Positions 63,361-64,000 of a stretch of DNA of 64,000 nucleotides are shown here, one piece after another. Both the position numbers and the translations under genes were made by a program. Location: positions 1,860,001 through 1,924,000 of the forward strand of contig NZ_AP025032.1 in the NCBI RefSeq assembly GCF_019973775.1. Direction: 5' to 3'. The number at the start of each line of letters is the position of its first letter. Within the stretch, counting starts at the first letter, position 1. Origin of the DNA: Aureimonas sp. SA4125. GTDB taxonomy: Bacteria > Pseudomonadota > Alphaproteobacteria > Rhizobiales > Rhizobiaceae. Below the pieces are notes generated by a model, which searched no databases, had not been told where the DNA came from, and saw nothing but the letters and a program-made list of their open reading frames with translations.

Positions 63361-64000
63361 ATGGCTACCTGGACGTTCACGTTGTTGCCCTGGGCGGCCC
63401 TGGTGATCGGTGCGACCTTCGCAAGCTTCCGACGCCCGAGCCCCGCGACGGCGAGCGCCGTACAGCATCTCGCCGCCGGCGTGGTGTTCGCCGCGGCGGC
63501 AACCGAGGTCCTGCCGGACGTCCAGCATGGTGGGTCGGCCCTTGCCATCGTCCTCGGGGGCAGCGCCGGCCTCGGGCTGATGTTCGCCATCAAAGCCGTC
63601 GGTTCCCGGCTTCCCGGAAAATGGTCCCTCGTTGCCCTGACGGGCATCGACATCCTCATCGACGGCGTGGTGCTCGGTATCGGCTTCGCGGCGGGGGCAA
63701 AGCAGGGCGCCCTGCTGCTGTTCGCTCTGACGCTTGAGATTCTCTTCCTCGGTCTCGCCGCCACCGAGGAGCTGCTTGAGAACCTCGGCTCGAAGGGCAA
63801 GGTGATCGCGGCCGTCGCCTTGGGCGGCGCCCTCCTACCTCTCGGGGCGGTGCTGGGCGGTCCCGTCCACGACTTGCCGCCCTTCTGGCTGACCGCTGCG
63901 CTGAGCTTCGCCCTCATCGCGCTGCTCTACCTGGTCACGGAAGAACTGCTCGTCGAGGCGCACCAAAAGCCGGACAGTCCCCTCGTCACCTCGTTGTTCT
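63361..64000 (+). CDS. ZIP-family metal transporter, cut by the window end
   Basis: About 213 codons are open from ATG 63361 to the end of the window with no stop. Hydrophobic helices alternate with ZIP signatures: LAAGVVFAAAATEVLPDVQH, the helix 4 motif GIDILIDGVVLGIGFAAG and the helix 5 motif LTLEILFLGLAATEELLENL. ZIP proteins import zinc, manganese or iron. The upstream interval (63175-63360) contains no gene, and a weak ribosome site precedes the ATG. IS256 copy D lies 195 bp upstream. Confidence 0.85.
   Translation, partial: MATWTFTLLPWAALVIGATFASFRRPSPATASAVQHLAAGVVFAAAATEVLPDVQHGGSALAIVLGGSAGLGLMFAIKAVGSRLPGKWSLVALTGIDILIDGVVLGIGFAAGAKQGALLLFALTLEILFLGLAATEELLENLGSKGKVIAAVALGGALLPLGAVLGGPVHDLPPFWLTAALSFALIALLYLVTEELLVEAHQKPDSPLVTSLF

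Overview
The window is GC-rich (the core half is uniformly high-GC, with heavy G/C third positions) and looks like an alphaproteobacterium of the order Hyphomicrobiales (Rhizobiales). The evidence is the fixHIS genes of cbb3 oxidase assembly, a RkpK-like UDP-glucose dehydrogenase, DUF2778 and transglutaminase-like cysteine-peptidase proteins common in that order, and rhizobial-type amidohydrolase/ABC operons. I cannot name the genus.

Layout. (1) 1-11.3 kb: the 3' end of a fixGHIS operon, a HlyIII membrane protein, a tetR-adaptor-RND efflux operon, a DUF2778 L,D-transpeptidase-like protein and a small conserved protein. (2) 11.5-29.1 kb: ugd, then an eight-gene minus-strand operon (13778-21251). 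It encodes a complete BMP-type ABC importer interleaved with a formamidase, a biuret-hydrolase-like enzyme, a second isochorismatase-fold hydrolase and a cupin. A convergent GntR/FCD regulator sits at its end and a perfect 14-bp palindrome in front of it. Next is a HisD/HpsN-like dehydrogenase, divergent from an XRE-cupin regulator and a four-gene PotDABC-like importer. (3) 29.2-31.3 kb: aquaporin, a ferric-reductase-like membrane protein and an exported intradiol-dioxygenase-fold protein.

(4) 31.5-63.2 kb is an accessory region packed with eight insertion sequences: one IS630, four IS256-type, one IS66, one IS3 and one IS21. For most of them I could place the ends and target duplications. 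Excising them in silico restores three broken genes exactly in frame: a calcineurin-like metallophosphoesterase (32934-34992), a ~960-residue winged-helix/ATPase regulator (40462-45831) and a small TIR/deoxyribosyltransferase-like effector-type protein (48172-49937). The metallophosphoesterase has also lost its 5' end, and the effector has two further lesions. The intact cargo includes an unusual pair: a TnsA-N-like protein overlapping a soluble (no membrane anchor) AAA+/M41 FtsH-like zinc protease. It also includes a winged-helix protein with a truncated receiver, an MFS transporter, DUF305 and DUF1348 proteins, a MerR regulator with its operator, and an envelope group (transglutaminase-like peptidase, DsbA lipoprotein, YafK-type L,D-transpeptidase). 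A small HicB-like two-gene unit follows. (5) From 63361 a ZIP-family metal transporter runs off the end of the window.

Three of the IS256 copies encode identical proteins, and each keeps its own target duplication. This points to a recent burst of independent insertions rather than rearrangement between copies. By contrast, the IS630 and IS21 copies sit at junctions whose flanks do not match as simple insertions.
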